The notes below the pieces were generated by a model. That model was not told the DNA's origin. It saw nothing but the letters and a program-made list of their open reading frames with translations, and did not search any database. A stretch of DNA of 64,000 bases, taken from contig NZ_URHZ01000017.1 in NCBI RefSeq assembly GCF_900547735.1, positions 1 to 64,000 of the forward strand. The letters run 5' to 3'. This DNA is from an uncultured Clostridium sp. GTDB lineage: Bacteria > Bacillota > Clostridia > Lachnospirales > Lachnospiraceae. Shown one piece after another: positions 43,742-51,062 of this stretch; the first letter of the stretch is position 1; every line of letters begins with the position of its first letter. The position numbers and the translations under genes were made by a program.

Positions 43742-44950
43742 ATGAATGTTTTAGATGAGAAGCGCTCCAGTAGAGAGCTTAGAGAATATGTGAAACAGAG
43801 AATTGACCGTATGCGTATGGCAATGCAGACAAAAGGGGTAAATGTAACCATTATGATGCGGCCGGAAAATGTGTTTTACTTCAGCAATTTTAATCCGATC
43901 ATTATCAGCCATGTTCCTTATTTTGTCATTACAGAAGAGGATGCATTTCTTCTGGTTCATTGCATACGGCACGATCACGCTGTTAATGAGGGCGCGGTAG
44001 ATAAGGTTCTTTGCTATGGAAAATGGGGGGCAACACAGTCAATTGCCATGGATGCGCTGGACGCCTTACGGGAAATTTTGGGAGATACGCCGTTAACGGT
44101 AGGCGTTGAAGGCGATTATGCCAACATGAATTTTCTGAAACAGCTTCAACAAAAACTGCAGGTTAAATCCTACGTTGACATAGCTCAGGATGCCCTCGAT
44201 CTTCGTTTGATTAAGGATTCCCATGAAATCAGTATGTGCCGCATTTCAGGAGAGCTGGTTGACCTTGGTGTAACCAGAGCCATAGAAGCGTTGGAAGCAG
44301 GGGCAAGTGAAGCGCAGGCTGCTACAGAAGGACAGTATGCCATGAGGAACCGCTGGCATGAAAAATATCAGAAATATGAGGTGTCCGGTTTCTCCAATTC
44401 AGAGACAGCTGATATAGATACTTTTGTAGTATGGTGCATGTCCAATGAACGCCTCAATTATGGCTGTGATTGTCCCTCGGGCTATGTACCAATGCCGGGT
44501 GACTTGACCATGCCGATGAGCTGGGCCAGAATCGGTGGATATAATGTGGAGAATGAAAGAACGGTAATAGTGGGCTATGTTAACGAAGAGCGTACCAGGG
44601 CCTACGATGCTATGCTGAGAGCTCGGAGCAAAATTTTTAATATGCTTCGCCCGGGAACTATTTTTGAAGAACTGTATTTTACCGCAATGAAAGAATATGA
44701 AGACGCCGGGTTTGGTAACATCTTACCGGGCCGTTGCGGTCATGGAATGGGATTATCCACTCACGAGTTTCCTTCTGTGACGAAAGGTAATAAAAAAGAA
44801 CTTGCACCAGGAATGATTTTAACCGTAGAGCCGGGACTTATGAGCGCGGATCTGGGGGCTGTCAGGAACAGCGACACGGTCCTCATTACAGAGGATGGAT
44901 TTGAGTTCCTGACGCATTCCAAAAGAGATAAAATTATTATAAAAGCATAA
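43742..44950 (+). CDS. M24-fold hydrolase (creatinase/aminopeptidase P-like) with altered metal ligands
   Basis: 402 residues with a full N-terminal creatinase-type domain (1-~160) and an M24 catalytic domain. Aligned to E. coli PepP ligands D260, D271, H354, E383, E406 the positions read M259, E270, H334, E363 and S377. Two ligands are lost and one is conservatively changed, exactly as in the paralogue at 29081. YGCDCP (residues 240-245) is shared by both. Retained structure with altered metals recalls creatinase, which works without metal. It follows abgT by 15 nt and clearly belongs to its operon. Calling it an Xaa-Pro aminopeptidase would overstate the evidence. Confidence 0.85.
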   Translation: MNVLDEKRSSRELREYVKQRIDRMRMAMQTKGVNVTIMMRPENVFYFSNFNPIIISHVPYFVITEEDAFLLVHCIRHDHAVNEGAVDKVLCYGKWGATQSIAMDALDALREILGDTPLTVGVEGDYANMNFLKQLQQKLQVKSYVDIAQDALDLRLIKDSHEISMCRISGELVDLGVTRAIEALEAGASEAQAATEGQYAMRNRWHEKYQKYEVSGFSNSETADIDTFVVWCMSNERLNYGCDCPSGYVPMPGDLTMPMSWARIGGYNVENERTVIVGYVNEERTRAYDAMLRARSKIFNMLRPGTIFEELYFTAMKEYEDAGFGNILPGRCGHGMGLSTHEFPSVTKGNKKELAPGMILTVEPGLMSADLGAVRNSDTVLITEDGFEFLTHSKRDKIIIKA

Positions 44951-45000
44951 GAGAAAAGGAGGGGAGGCGGTAGCCGAACCTCCCAAAGGGGTGAAGTAAT

Positions 45001-46002
45001 ATGACAAAAAAAGAACGTATACAGGCAGCGATTCGAGGAGAAAAACCGGATAAACTTCCATATTCTTTCTGGAGCCATATGCCGGGAACCGATCTGGATC
45101 CGGAAGCCATTGCACAGAAAACTTATGAATTTTATAAGACCTATGACTTCGATTTCGTCAAAACAATGAATAATGGAATGTATGCTGTTGAAGACTTTGG
45201 ATGTACAATCGACTATTCAGAAATTGCAAAGGGCGGTGTAGCCAAACTGGTCAGCTCTCCGGTTCATTGTGCGGATGACTGGAAAAAGCTTAAAGTATGT
45301 TCATGTGATAAAGGCAGCAATGCCAGAGAACTGCGGCATCTTAAACTGGTGCTTGATAAGCTGTCAGGTGAAGAGGTGCCTGTAATTTTTACAGTTTTTA
45401 CACCAATCACAATAGCCGATAAAATATGTGGGGGGGAATTGACAGAATACCTGGAGGGCGGCTATGGCGAGGAAGTAAAATCTGCTCTGGAAGTTATCAC
45501 AGAAACCACCTGCCAACTGGCGGAGGCGGCCATTTCACAAGGGGCCGATGGAATCTTTTTGGCATCTCAGATGAGTTCCTATGACAAGTGTACAGTTAGA
45601 CAGTATGCGGAGTTTGGAAAGCCTTATGATTTACGTGTTTTAGAAGCGGCAAAAAAAGGATGGATGAATACGCTCCATTGCCATGGCAACGATATTATGT
45701 TTGAATTGTTGAAGGACTACCCGGTTCAGATATTTAACTGGCATGCATGGGAAACATTGCCGGATTTGGAAGAGGCCTATATGCTCACTGGAAAATGTCT
45801 GATGGGTGGACTGAATCGTACAGATATTACTAAAAAGAATAAAGGCGCAATTCAAAATCAGATTTTCCAATGTTTTAAAGAGCTGGGCGGACTGCACCAG
45901 ATTTTAACCCCCGGATGTGTCATCCGTTATCCTTTGGATGATGAAATGCTTGCTTTTATAGGAAAAACTAGGAATGAGATAGAGCTGGCCTTTGAAAAAT
46001 AG
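45001..46002 (+). CDS. Uroporphyrinogen decarboxylase-family protein (methyltransferase-like)
   Basis: 333 residues of the UroD/MtaA superfamily TIM barrel (KKERIQAAIRGEKPDKLPYSFWSHM opening). True UroD sits with haem genes and has a different N-terminal arginine cluster. Stand-alone members in anaerobes are often corrinoid-linked methyltransferases, so a methyl-transfer role is possible. A short GGGAGG/CCTCCC hairpin lies between the preceding gene and this one (about 44964-44988), just before its AAAGGGGTG site. Its operon partners are an M24 hydrolase and a cysteine desulfidase-like protein; no corrinoid protein gene is seen in the window. Confidence 0.75.
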   Translation: MTKKERIQAAIRGEKPDKLPYSFWSHMPGTDLDPEAIAQKTYEFYKTYDFDFVKTMNNGMYAVEDFGCTIDYSEIAKGGVAKLVSSPVHCADDWKKLKVCSCDKGSNARELRHLKLVLDKLSGEEVPVIFTVFTPITIADKICGGELTEYLEGGYGEEVKSALEVITETTCQLAEAAISQGADGIFLASQMSSYDKCTVRQYAEFGKPYDLRVLEAAKKGWMNTLHCHGNDIMFELLKDYPVQIFNWHAWETLPDLEEAYMLTGKCLMGGLNRTDITKKNKGAIQNQIFQCFKELGGLHQILTPGCVIRYPLDDEMLAFIGKTRNEIELAFEK

Positions 46003-46060
46003 AGGATAAAAAATGTTTTATTCTGGGCGGCGAAAAAATGTAACGAGAGAAGAGACAGAA

Positions 46061-47371
46061 ATGGACAAAAAACTGTATCAGAACCATTTGGATATTTTGA
46101 AAGAAGAGCTTTTAGTCGCTCTGGGCTGCACAGAACCGATTGCTATTGCCTATGCAGGCGCCAAGGCGAGACAGGTACTGGGAGAAGAACCGGATGAATG
46201 TCATGTTCAGTGCAGCGGTAATATCATTAAAAATGTAAAAGGTGTTATTGTGCCTAATTCCGATGGAATGCGTGGGATGGACGTGGCGGCGATACTCGGA
46301 ATCGTTGGAGGAAATCCCGAGCGTGAACTGGCCGTACTGGAAGGTATCACTCAGAGCCATATTGAAAAAACCAGGGAACTTTTAAAAAACGGTTTCTGCA
46401 GATGCAGCCTTATTGAAGGAGTAGACAACCTTTATATTATCGTGGAAGTGAGAAATAAGGAGCATTCTGCCATAGTAGAACTTCAAAAACATCACAACAA
46501 TATCACCAGGATTGTGAAGGACGGTAACATTCTCTTTGAAAAAGAAAGTGAAGTCCAACGAGAGGAAGAATCCAGAACCGACAGGATGCTGTTATCTGTA
46601 GAAAATATTTTACAGTTTGCAGAAGAAGTGAAAATTTCAGATGTGGAAGAAATACTGTCTCGCCAGATTTCTTATAATATGGCTATTTCTGAAGAAGGGC
46701 TGAAAGGCTCCTACGGAGTGGAAACGGGACAAATTCTCATGCACAACGCAGCCTTTACATATGGAAGCAATAATGTACGACTTCGTGCAAGAGCAGCGGC
46801 GGCGGCAGGCAGTGATGCCAGAATGAGTGGGTGTTCTCTTCCTGTTGTAATTAACAGTGGAAGCGGAAACCAGGGTATTACAGTGACTATGCCTATCGTG
46901 ATTTATGCAAAAGAACTGGATGTTCAAGATGAGATATTGATGAGAGCTATGGTGATTGGAAATCTGCTCAGTGTGCATCAAAAAAAATATATTGGAAGTT
47001 TGAGCGCCTATTGCGGAGCTACCAGTGCTGCCACCGGAGCGGCCTGTGGGATTGGATATATGATGTTAAAGAAGAGGAGGGAAGATTCCAGAATTTATCA
47101 GGTTTTGTGCGATACGATTACCAACAGTATAGAGACATTAGGAGGAATGGTCTGTGATGGAGCGAAGGCCAGTTGTGCCGCCAAAATTGGTTTAGCGGTA
47201 GAAAATGCTTTAATGGCACTGGAACTCAGTCTCGCGGGAAATGTCTTTAAACCTGGAGAAGGAATGACAATGGAGAATCCGGAGGATACAATAGCAGCCG
47301 TAGGGCGAATGGGCCGGGTAGGAATGAAGGGGACAGATATTGAAATATTGAATATTATGTTAGGAAATTAA
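46061..47371 (+). CDS. L-cysteine desulfidase-like / serine dehydratase-related protein (UPF0597 type)
   Basis: About 436 residues from the ATG at 46061, the usual length of this family; an ATG at 46013 is also possible and adds 16 residues. It contains ALGCTEPIAIAYAGAKAR, GVIVPNSDGMRGMDVAAILGIVGG and NSGSGNQGITVTMP, plus C-terminal cysteines in YCGATSAATGAACG and GGMVCDGAKASC that suit an iron-sulfur cluster. Characterised relatives release sulfide and ammonia from L-cysteine to give pyruvate. Last gene of the abgT operon, 58 nt after the UroD-like gene. Confidence 0.8.
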   Translation: MDKKLYQNHLDILKEELLVALGCTEPIAIAYAGAKARQVLGEEPDECHVQCSGNIIKNVKGVIVPNSDGMRGMDVAAILGIVGGNPERELAVLEGITQSHIEKTRELLKNGFCRCSLIEGVDNLYIIVEVRNKEHSAIVELQKHHNNITRIVKDGNILFEKESEVQREEESRTDRMLLSVENILQFAEEVKISDVEEILSRQISYNMAISEEGLKGSYGVETGQILMHNAAFTYGSNNVRLRARAAAAAGSDARMSGCSLPVVINSGSGNQGITVTMPIVIYAKELDVQDEILMRAMVIGNLLSVHQKKYIGSLSAYCGATSAATGAACGIGYMMLKKRREDSRIYQVLCDTITNSIETLGGMVCDGAKASCAAKIGLAVENALMALELSLAGNVFKPGEGMTMENPEDTIAAVGRMGRVGMKGTDIEILNIMLGN

Positions 47372-47826
47372 AAGTCGTTAGCAGAAAATTAAAAGTCTGT
47401 AACAGGTCGGTTTCCCTTAATTAAAAATGGAATTATGTTATTTGAAAGCGCTTTTCATATTGCAGTAAAAGCATACATCCCATATAATCCAAATGAGAAG
47501 AAGCGTCCAGCCGGGCAGTAAAACCGGCTTGGCACTTCTTCTTTTGTGTCCTGTTTCTAAGCATAATGGGATATCGTAGAAGATAGAGAATGACGCTGGG
47601 ACGATCGCTGGTCTGTTCTATTTCTTCATGACAGAATGGCATTGCCGCGACAATACCATCCTCATACCCCGTCTGTTATCCGACAAAGGCGTTCTTTCAT
47701 ATCAACTCTTCCCCATATTATACTGACCCATCACCACCAATCAACATAATTTTCAGAAATTTCTTGACAGATATGGAAATATATGTTAATTTAGATTTAG
47801 AATAATTCTAAAACAGGAGAAAAACA
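47372..47826. other. Gene-free 455-bp region with terminator and cre-like palindrome
   Basis: A hairpin with arms at about 47497-47513 (AAGAAGCGTCCAGCCGG) and 47524-47542 (CCGGCTTGGCACTTCTTC), followed by TTTTG, probably terminates the abgT operon. TGAAAGCGCTTTTCA at 47443-47457 is a palindrome close to a catabolite-response element but one base too long. A 69-codon minus-strand frame here has no ribosome binding site and no recognisable product. Confidence 0.5.
47764..47811 (+). promoter_or_regulatory. Promoter and PerR/Fur-type operator of the Fur-family gene
   Basis: TTGACA (47764-47769), a 17-bp spacer and a weak TAATTT -10 are followed by TTAGAATAATTCTAA at 47797-47811, a perfect 7-1-7 inverted repeat. 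It differs from the B. subtilis PerR box (TTATAATNATTATAA) at one symmetric position per arm. Its place near the transcription start suggests autorepression. Confidence 0.7.
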
Positions 47827-48192
47827 ATGAGGTACGGACAAAGCATATTGGAAATTATCAATAGCTCGCATGAACACATGACGGCGGAGCAGGTCTTTTT
47901 CGCACTAAAGAAACATTTCCCCGCTGTCGTTATTGCGACGGTATATAACAATCTGAACAGCCTTTACCGGCAGGGCAGTATCCGGAAAATCAGCGTTGAA
48001 GGGCAACCCGACCGCTATGACAGAATTACACGGCATGACCATCTGGTTTGCTGCCGATGCGGGAAGCTGTCTGATATTTTTCTTTCGGATTTAACTGCTG
48101 ACCTGGAGAAGCAGGTGGGTTTCCAAATTGAAGCATATGATTTGAAGATTCAATATCTTTGTCCTGAATGTAAGAAGAAAGAGCTGTCATAA
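47827..48192 (+). CDS. Fur-family metalloregulator (PerR-like)
   Basis: 121 residues, somewhat short for the family (about 140), with a truncated N-terminus. The winged helix (HMTAEQVFFALKKHFPAVVIATVYNNLNSLYRQGSI) is followed by a dimerisation domain with DRYDRITRHDHLVCCRCG and CPECKK. The two CxxC pairs make a structural zinc site, and the H/D residues in DRYD and RHDH fit a regulatory metal site as in PerR. Its own promoter carries a PerR-like box. It is 57 nt ahead of the QueD-like gene. Zur or Fur activity cannot be excluded. Confidence 0.88.
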   Translation: MRYGQSILEIINSSHEHMTAEQVFFALKKHFPAVVIATVYNNLNSLYRQGSIRKISVEGQPDRYDRITRHDHLVCCRCGKLSDIFLSDLTADLEKQVGFQIEAYDLKIQYLCPECKKKELS

Positions 48193-48249
48193 CCATGTGC
48201 GTATGCGGGCGCGGATTCCCGTAAAAATATAATAATAGGAGGACTACAT

Positions 48250-48816
48250 ATGAGAAGTATCACGACATTAGATTTGCAATATGCTCACCGGTTTTTCGGT
48301 TTTAAGGGTGAAGCACAGTATCTGCACGGACATACGGGTATTCTGACCATCGAGGTGGAAGACACCGTTGAGCCGGGTGTAAATATGGTTTTCCCATGTA
48401 ATGAGATTCAAAAGACCGCCTGGGCCGTTTTGAAGAATTTTGATCACGCTCTGATTTTAAGGGAAGACGATCCTTTGCTGCCTGCCATTCTTGAAGTATA
48501 TGAAAAGCAGGGTATCCGTGACGGCGCTCCCAACAATCAGATGAAGGGCCCGGCTTTCAAAACCGAGCTTGCGACAGCCTATCCGGAATGCCGGCTTGTG
48601 GTTACAAAAGAAACCATGACGGTTGAGGGCATGATTAAAATTGTTTATGACCTGCTTAAGGATAAACTGAATATTGCAAAGATCACCTTTACCAGCGGCG
48701 TGAATGCAGCTTCCGCAGAGTTTACGACAAAGAATCAGATCGATCGCTGTCCTCTGTGCGGCATTGCCCTGAATGAAAACGGTGTCTGCCCGAAATGCGG
48801 ATATAAGAAAAACTAA
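48250..48816 (+). CDS. QueD/PTPS-like protein with C-terminal zinc ribbon, lacking the usual catalytic cysteine
   Basis: 188 residues. The N-terminal ~145 residues match 6-pyruvoyl-tetrahydropterin synthase / QueD, with zinc ligands H13, H26 and H28 (AHRFFGF...LHGH). QueD normally has Cys four residues before HGH (CxxLHGH); here that position is A22, with E21 before it. The C-terminus adds a zinc ribbon (CPLCG...CPKCG). No queuosine genes are nearby. Its partner is a Fur-family regulator 57 nt upstream, which suggests a metal- or stress-linked role. Function is uncertain. Confidence 0.8.
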   Translation: MRSITTLDLQYAHRFFGFKGEAQYLHGHTGILTIEVEDTVEPGVNMVFPCNEIQKTAWAVLKNFDHALILREDDPLLPAILEVYEKQGIRDGAPNNQMKGPAFKTELATAYPECRLVVTKETMTVEGMIKIVYDLLKDKLNIAKITFTSGVNAASAEFTTKNQIDRCPLCGIALNENGVCPKCGYKKN

Positions 48817-48839
48817 GTAGAACTAGGTAGAACTGCAGT

Positions 48840-48882
48840 CAAAAACAGCGGGTTTTGAACGGCCTGCTGTTTTTGGCATTTT
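48840..48882 (+). terminator. Terminator-like hairpin after the QueD-like gene
   Basis: CAAAAACAGCGGG (48840-48852) pairs with CCTGCTGTTTTTG (48863-48875) with one G-U pair. The following T-run is broken (GCATTTTC). Confidence 0.6.
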
Positions 48883-48973
48883 CAAAAAAATAAGTGAACC
48901 GCAGCTCATATTTCAATAAAATTCCAGAATACTAATTACCTCATTTTCACATGATAATACCGGGGTGATTAAA

Positions 48974-49153
48974 ATGATCGATAACCATGAGCTTCCCATC
49001 GGCTTTACCATGGAACTGGCACAGCACTCAGATATACTGAACCGCTTTGCCGCCCTGTCTCACGATGAGCAGGAGCGTTATATAGACGGTTCCAGAGATG
49101 TAGAGAGCCGACAGGAAATGAAGAATTACGTGGAAAATATGTTCCGCGGTTAA
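48974..49153 (+). CDS. Small conserved-looking protein of unknown function (59 residues)
   Basis: ATG at 48974 with GGGGTG upstream; an in-frame GTG at 48965 is an alternative. The protein is acidic and helical (IGFTMELAQHSDILNRFAALSHDEQERYIDG, then SRQEMKNYVENMF), without membrane segment or signal. Codon use is like its neighbours, and I have the impression that similar small proteins exist in other Clostridia, but I cannot assign a role. Confidence 0.65.
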   Translation: MIDNHELPIGFTMELAQHSDILNRFAALSHDEQERYIDGSRDVESRQEMKNYVENMFRG

Positions 49154-49196
49154 AGGGCCGGATGCGCGAAATATTCGGGCCGTGTTTAAAGAAATA

Positions 49197-49682
49197 TCAG
49201 GTTTCTGCCATTTCAAGCAGCGTTTTTCCGCTGATGCGGTAAGAAGTCCACTCATCCATCGGCTGAGCGCCCATGGAAAGGTAGAAATCAATGCTCGGCT
49301 GGTTCCAGTCGAGGCACCACCATTCCAGACGGCCGCAGCCTCTCTCTACGGCTGTGGCCGCCAGTTTTTTGAACAGGGATTTCCCATAACCTTTCCCACG
49401 GTATTCGGGAAGGACAAAGAGATCCTCCAGATAGATTCCGGCTCTTCCGAGGAAGGTCGAGAAATTGTGGAAAAACAGGGCGAATCCGACCGGAGTGCCG
49501 TTCTCCTCCGCAAACAGGACTTCGGCCTTCCCTTTATCAAAGATCCATTCCTCCAGAAGTTCTTCAGTGGCAATGACCTCATCGGCCATTTTTTCGTATT
49601 CGGCCAGTGCTTTGATAAAATCGAGAATCAGTCCGGTATCCTCCCTTTTTGCGCTGCGGAATTTGAGCTGCGGGTTATCCAT
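49197..49682 (-). CDS. GNAT-family N-acetyltransferase (SSAT/thialysine type)
   Basis: 161 residues. The acetyl-CoA site is clear in LEDLFVLPEYRGKGYGKSLFKKLA (Q/RxxGxG/A loop), followed by RLEWWCLDWNQPSIDFYLSMGA. The segment order resembles the spermidine/spermine and thialysine acetyltransferase group, so a small amine or amino acid is the likely acceptor. The stop codon is close to that of the convergent small gene. It is divergent from thioredoxin. Confidence 0.85.
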   Translation of the reverse strand: MDNPQLKFRSAKREDTGLILDFIKALAEYEKMADEVIATEELLEEWIFDKGKAEVLFAEENGTPVGFALFFHNFSTFLGRAGIYLEDLFVLPEYRGKGYGKSLFKKLAATAVERGCGRLEWWCLDWNQPSIDFYLSMGAQPMDEWTSYRISGKTLLEMAET

Positions 49683-49734
49683 AATTCGTACCTCCGTAAA
49701 AGATAATGTATAAAATTCGAATCTGCACAGGATT

Positions 49735-49776
49735 TGTGACTAAGTCACAGATTAAGAGCAGTTTTATGTTTATAAT
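49735..49776 (+). promoter_or_regulatory. Crp/Fnr-like palindrome and -10 element upstream of thioredoxin
   Basis: TGTGACTAAGTCACA (49735-49749) is a perfect 7-1-7 inverted repeat. TATAAT follows at 49771-49776 without a usable -35. The palindrome centre (49742) would lie near -41 from the expected start, the position used by Crp/Fnr class II activators. Confidence 0.6.
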
Positions 49777-49851
49777 ACAGTCATCGAAGTGATAAGTCTA
49801 CAGTAACTTAGAACATAGCGGTAATATTTAAATGAAAGGAAATGATCAATC

Positions 49852-50163
49852 ATGGCAGACGTAAAAGAACTGACAACACAGAATTTTGATAAAGAAATAC
49901 TCAGCGCAGAGGGAGGCAGCGTCCTGGTGGACTTCTGGGCAACATGGTGCGGACCGTGCAGAATGCAGGGACCGGCAGTGGAGAAACTGGCAGTGGCCGG
50001 TTATAATGTGGGAAAGGTCAATATCGACGAACAGCCGGAGCTGGCTGAAAAGTTCCAGGTTATGAGCATTCCGACCCTGATCGTATTTAAGGATGGCAAA
50101 ATTAAAGAAAAAATGGTTGGTTTACAGTCCCTTCAGACCCTGGAAAAAGCCCTGAAGGCATAA
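49852..50163 (+). CDS. trxA: Thioredoxin
   Basis: A 103-residue thioredoxin with the active site WATWCGPCRMQGP, the cis-proline in MSIPTL and a normal C-terminal helix. One small deviation is a shortened segment before GKVNIDEQPELAEKF (KLAVAGYNVGKVNID), where many thioredoxins have a longer helix. It reduces protein disulfides in the cytoplasm. Transcribed alone between a Crp/Fnr-like palindrome and a terminator. Confidence 0.95.
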   Translation: MADVKELTTQNFDKEILSAEGGSVLVDFWATWCGPCRMQGPAVEKLAVAGYNVGKVNIDEQPELAEKFQVMSIPTLIVFKDGKIKEKMVGLQSLQTLEKALKA

Positions 50164-50248
50164 CAGAACGCCGCAGTAAAAAAGAAGCTATCAAAGGAAT
50201 ATTAGTTTAAGGCAATACCGTATAAAGGAAGAACAAAATAGAAACATA

Positions 50249-50293
50249 ATAAAAAGGGAAAGTGATGTCAGTGACGCCGCTTTCCCTTTTTAT
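50249..50293. terminator. Bidirectional terminator between trxA and the Crp/Fnr gene
   Basis: A perfect 14-bp stem, AATAAAAAGGGAAAG-like left arm (50249-50262) against CTTTCCCTTTTTAT (50280-50293). Confidence 0.85.
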
Positions 50294-50314
50294 CGGCTCG
50301 GCCTCCGGATTTAT

Positions 50315-50992
50315 TCAGGCCGAAATAATCTCGTAGAGCTGTTTCCTGTCCAGGATGTTGATGGTGCCTCTGGATACCTCGATACAGCCGCTCTTTGCAA
50401 GGAGCTTTAAATTGCGGCTCACCGCTTCACGGGCGCTTCCGATGGCCTTTGCAATCTGTTCCTGGGTGAGGGTGAGGGTCGTGGATTGCTGGGCGACGGA
50501 TTCATCGATCAGGAACACGGCAATTCTCTGCTGGAGATTCAGGAAAAACATCCTCTCAACCGCGGAGATGACATCCGAAAAACGTTCGGTCATCAGTTTG
50601 TAGGCAAAATTTTCTACATAAATATTGCGCTTCATCAGCGCCTGAAATACGGCGCTTGGGATTAACAGTACATCACAGTTGGTTTCTGCTTCTATCTGAA
50701 CATCAAAGGTAATGACGGAAAGGACGCAGGATGCGGAAAGAATGCATATGCTGCCTTCTCTGAGCCTGAACATGGTGGTCTCTTTTCCTTCGTCGGAAAG
50801 TAGAAACGTACGGAGGATTCCCCGACGGATAATCAGGGCTCCAAGGCAATTGGCTTCACCCGAGTGGACGGACTGGCCTGCCTCATAATGAAGCGGATGC
50901 AGGTTGCCGCAAATCAGGTTTTTATCGTCATCGGAGATATGTTCCCAGAAGGGCAGGTTTTTTAAGTATACGGTTACATCATTTGACGTCAT
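50315..50992 (-). CDS. Crp/Fnr-family transcriptional regulator
   Basis: 225 residues: a cyclic-nucleotide-binding-type beta barrel (to about 120), a dimerisation helix and a C-terminal winged helix (LTQEQIAKAIGSAREAVSRNLKLLAKSG). The effector pocket lacks the cAMP-binding RSE-type motif, and cysteines in ICGNL, ANCLG, ICILSASC and TNCDV are scattered, so a redox signal is possible. It is downstream of pfp on the same strand. The palindrome in front of trxA is a plausible target. Confidence 0.9.
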   Translation of the reverse strand: MTSNDVTVYLKNLPFWEHISDDDKNLICGNLHPLHYEAGQSVHSGEANCLGALIIRRGILRTFLLSDEGKETTMFRLREGSICILSASCVLSVITFDVQIEAETNCDVLLIPSAVFQALMKRNIYVENFAYKLMTERFSDVISAVERMFFLNLQQRIAVFLIDESVAQQSTTLTLTQEQIAKAIGSAREAVSRNLKLLAKSGCIEVSRGTINILDRKQLYEIISA

Positions 50993-51012
50993 ACAAATAC
51001 CTCTGATTTCTT

Positions 51013-51051
51013 AAGCGGTGGAAGGCATGTTGCTCAGGCCTTTCACCGCTT
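51013..51051. terminator. Hairpin between pfp and the Crp/Fnr gene
   Basis: AAGCGGTGGAAGG (51013-51025) pairs with CCTTTCACCGCTT (51039-51051). The T-run is on the plus-strand side, so on the coding (minus) strand it may act only as a weak terminator or RNA end-stabiliser after pfp. Confidence 0.5.
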
Positions 51052-51062
51052 CTTTTTAAATA

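Noticed and set aside
29081..44950. Annotating the M24 proteins as Xaa-Pro aminopeptidases
   Set aside because: Two of five metal ligands are lost and one is changed in both, so the enzymatic label is not supported.
47433..47642. 69-codon minus-strand frame between the abgT operon and the Fur gene
   Set aside because: No ribosome binding site; a terminator hairpin lies inside it; no recognisable family. Could be a decayed gene, but nothing supports that.
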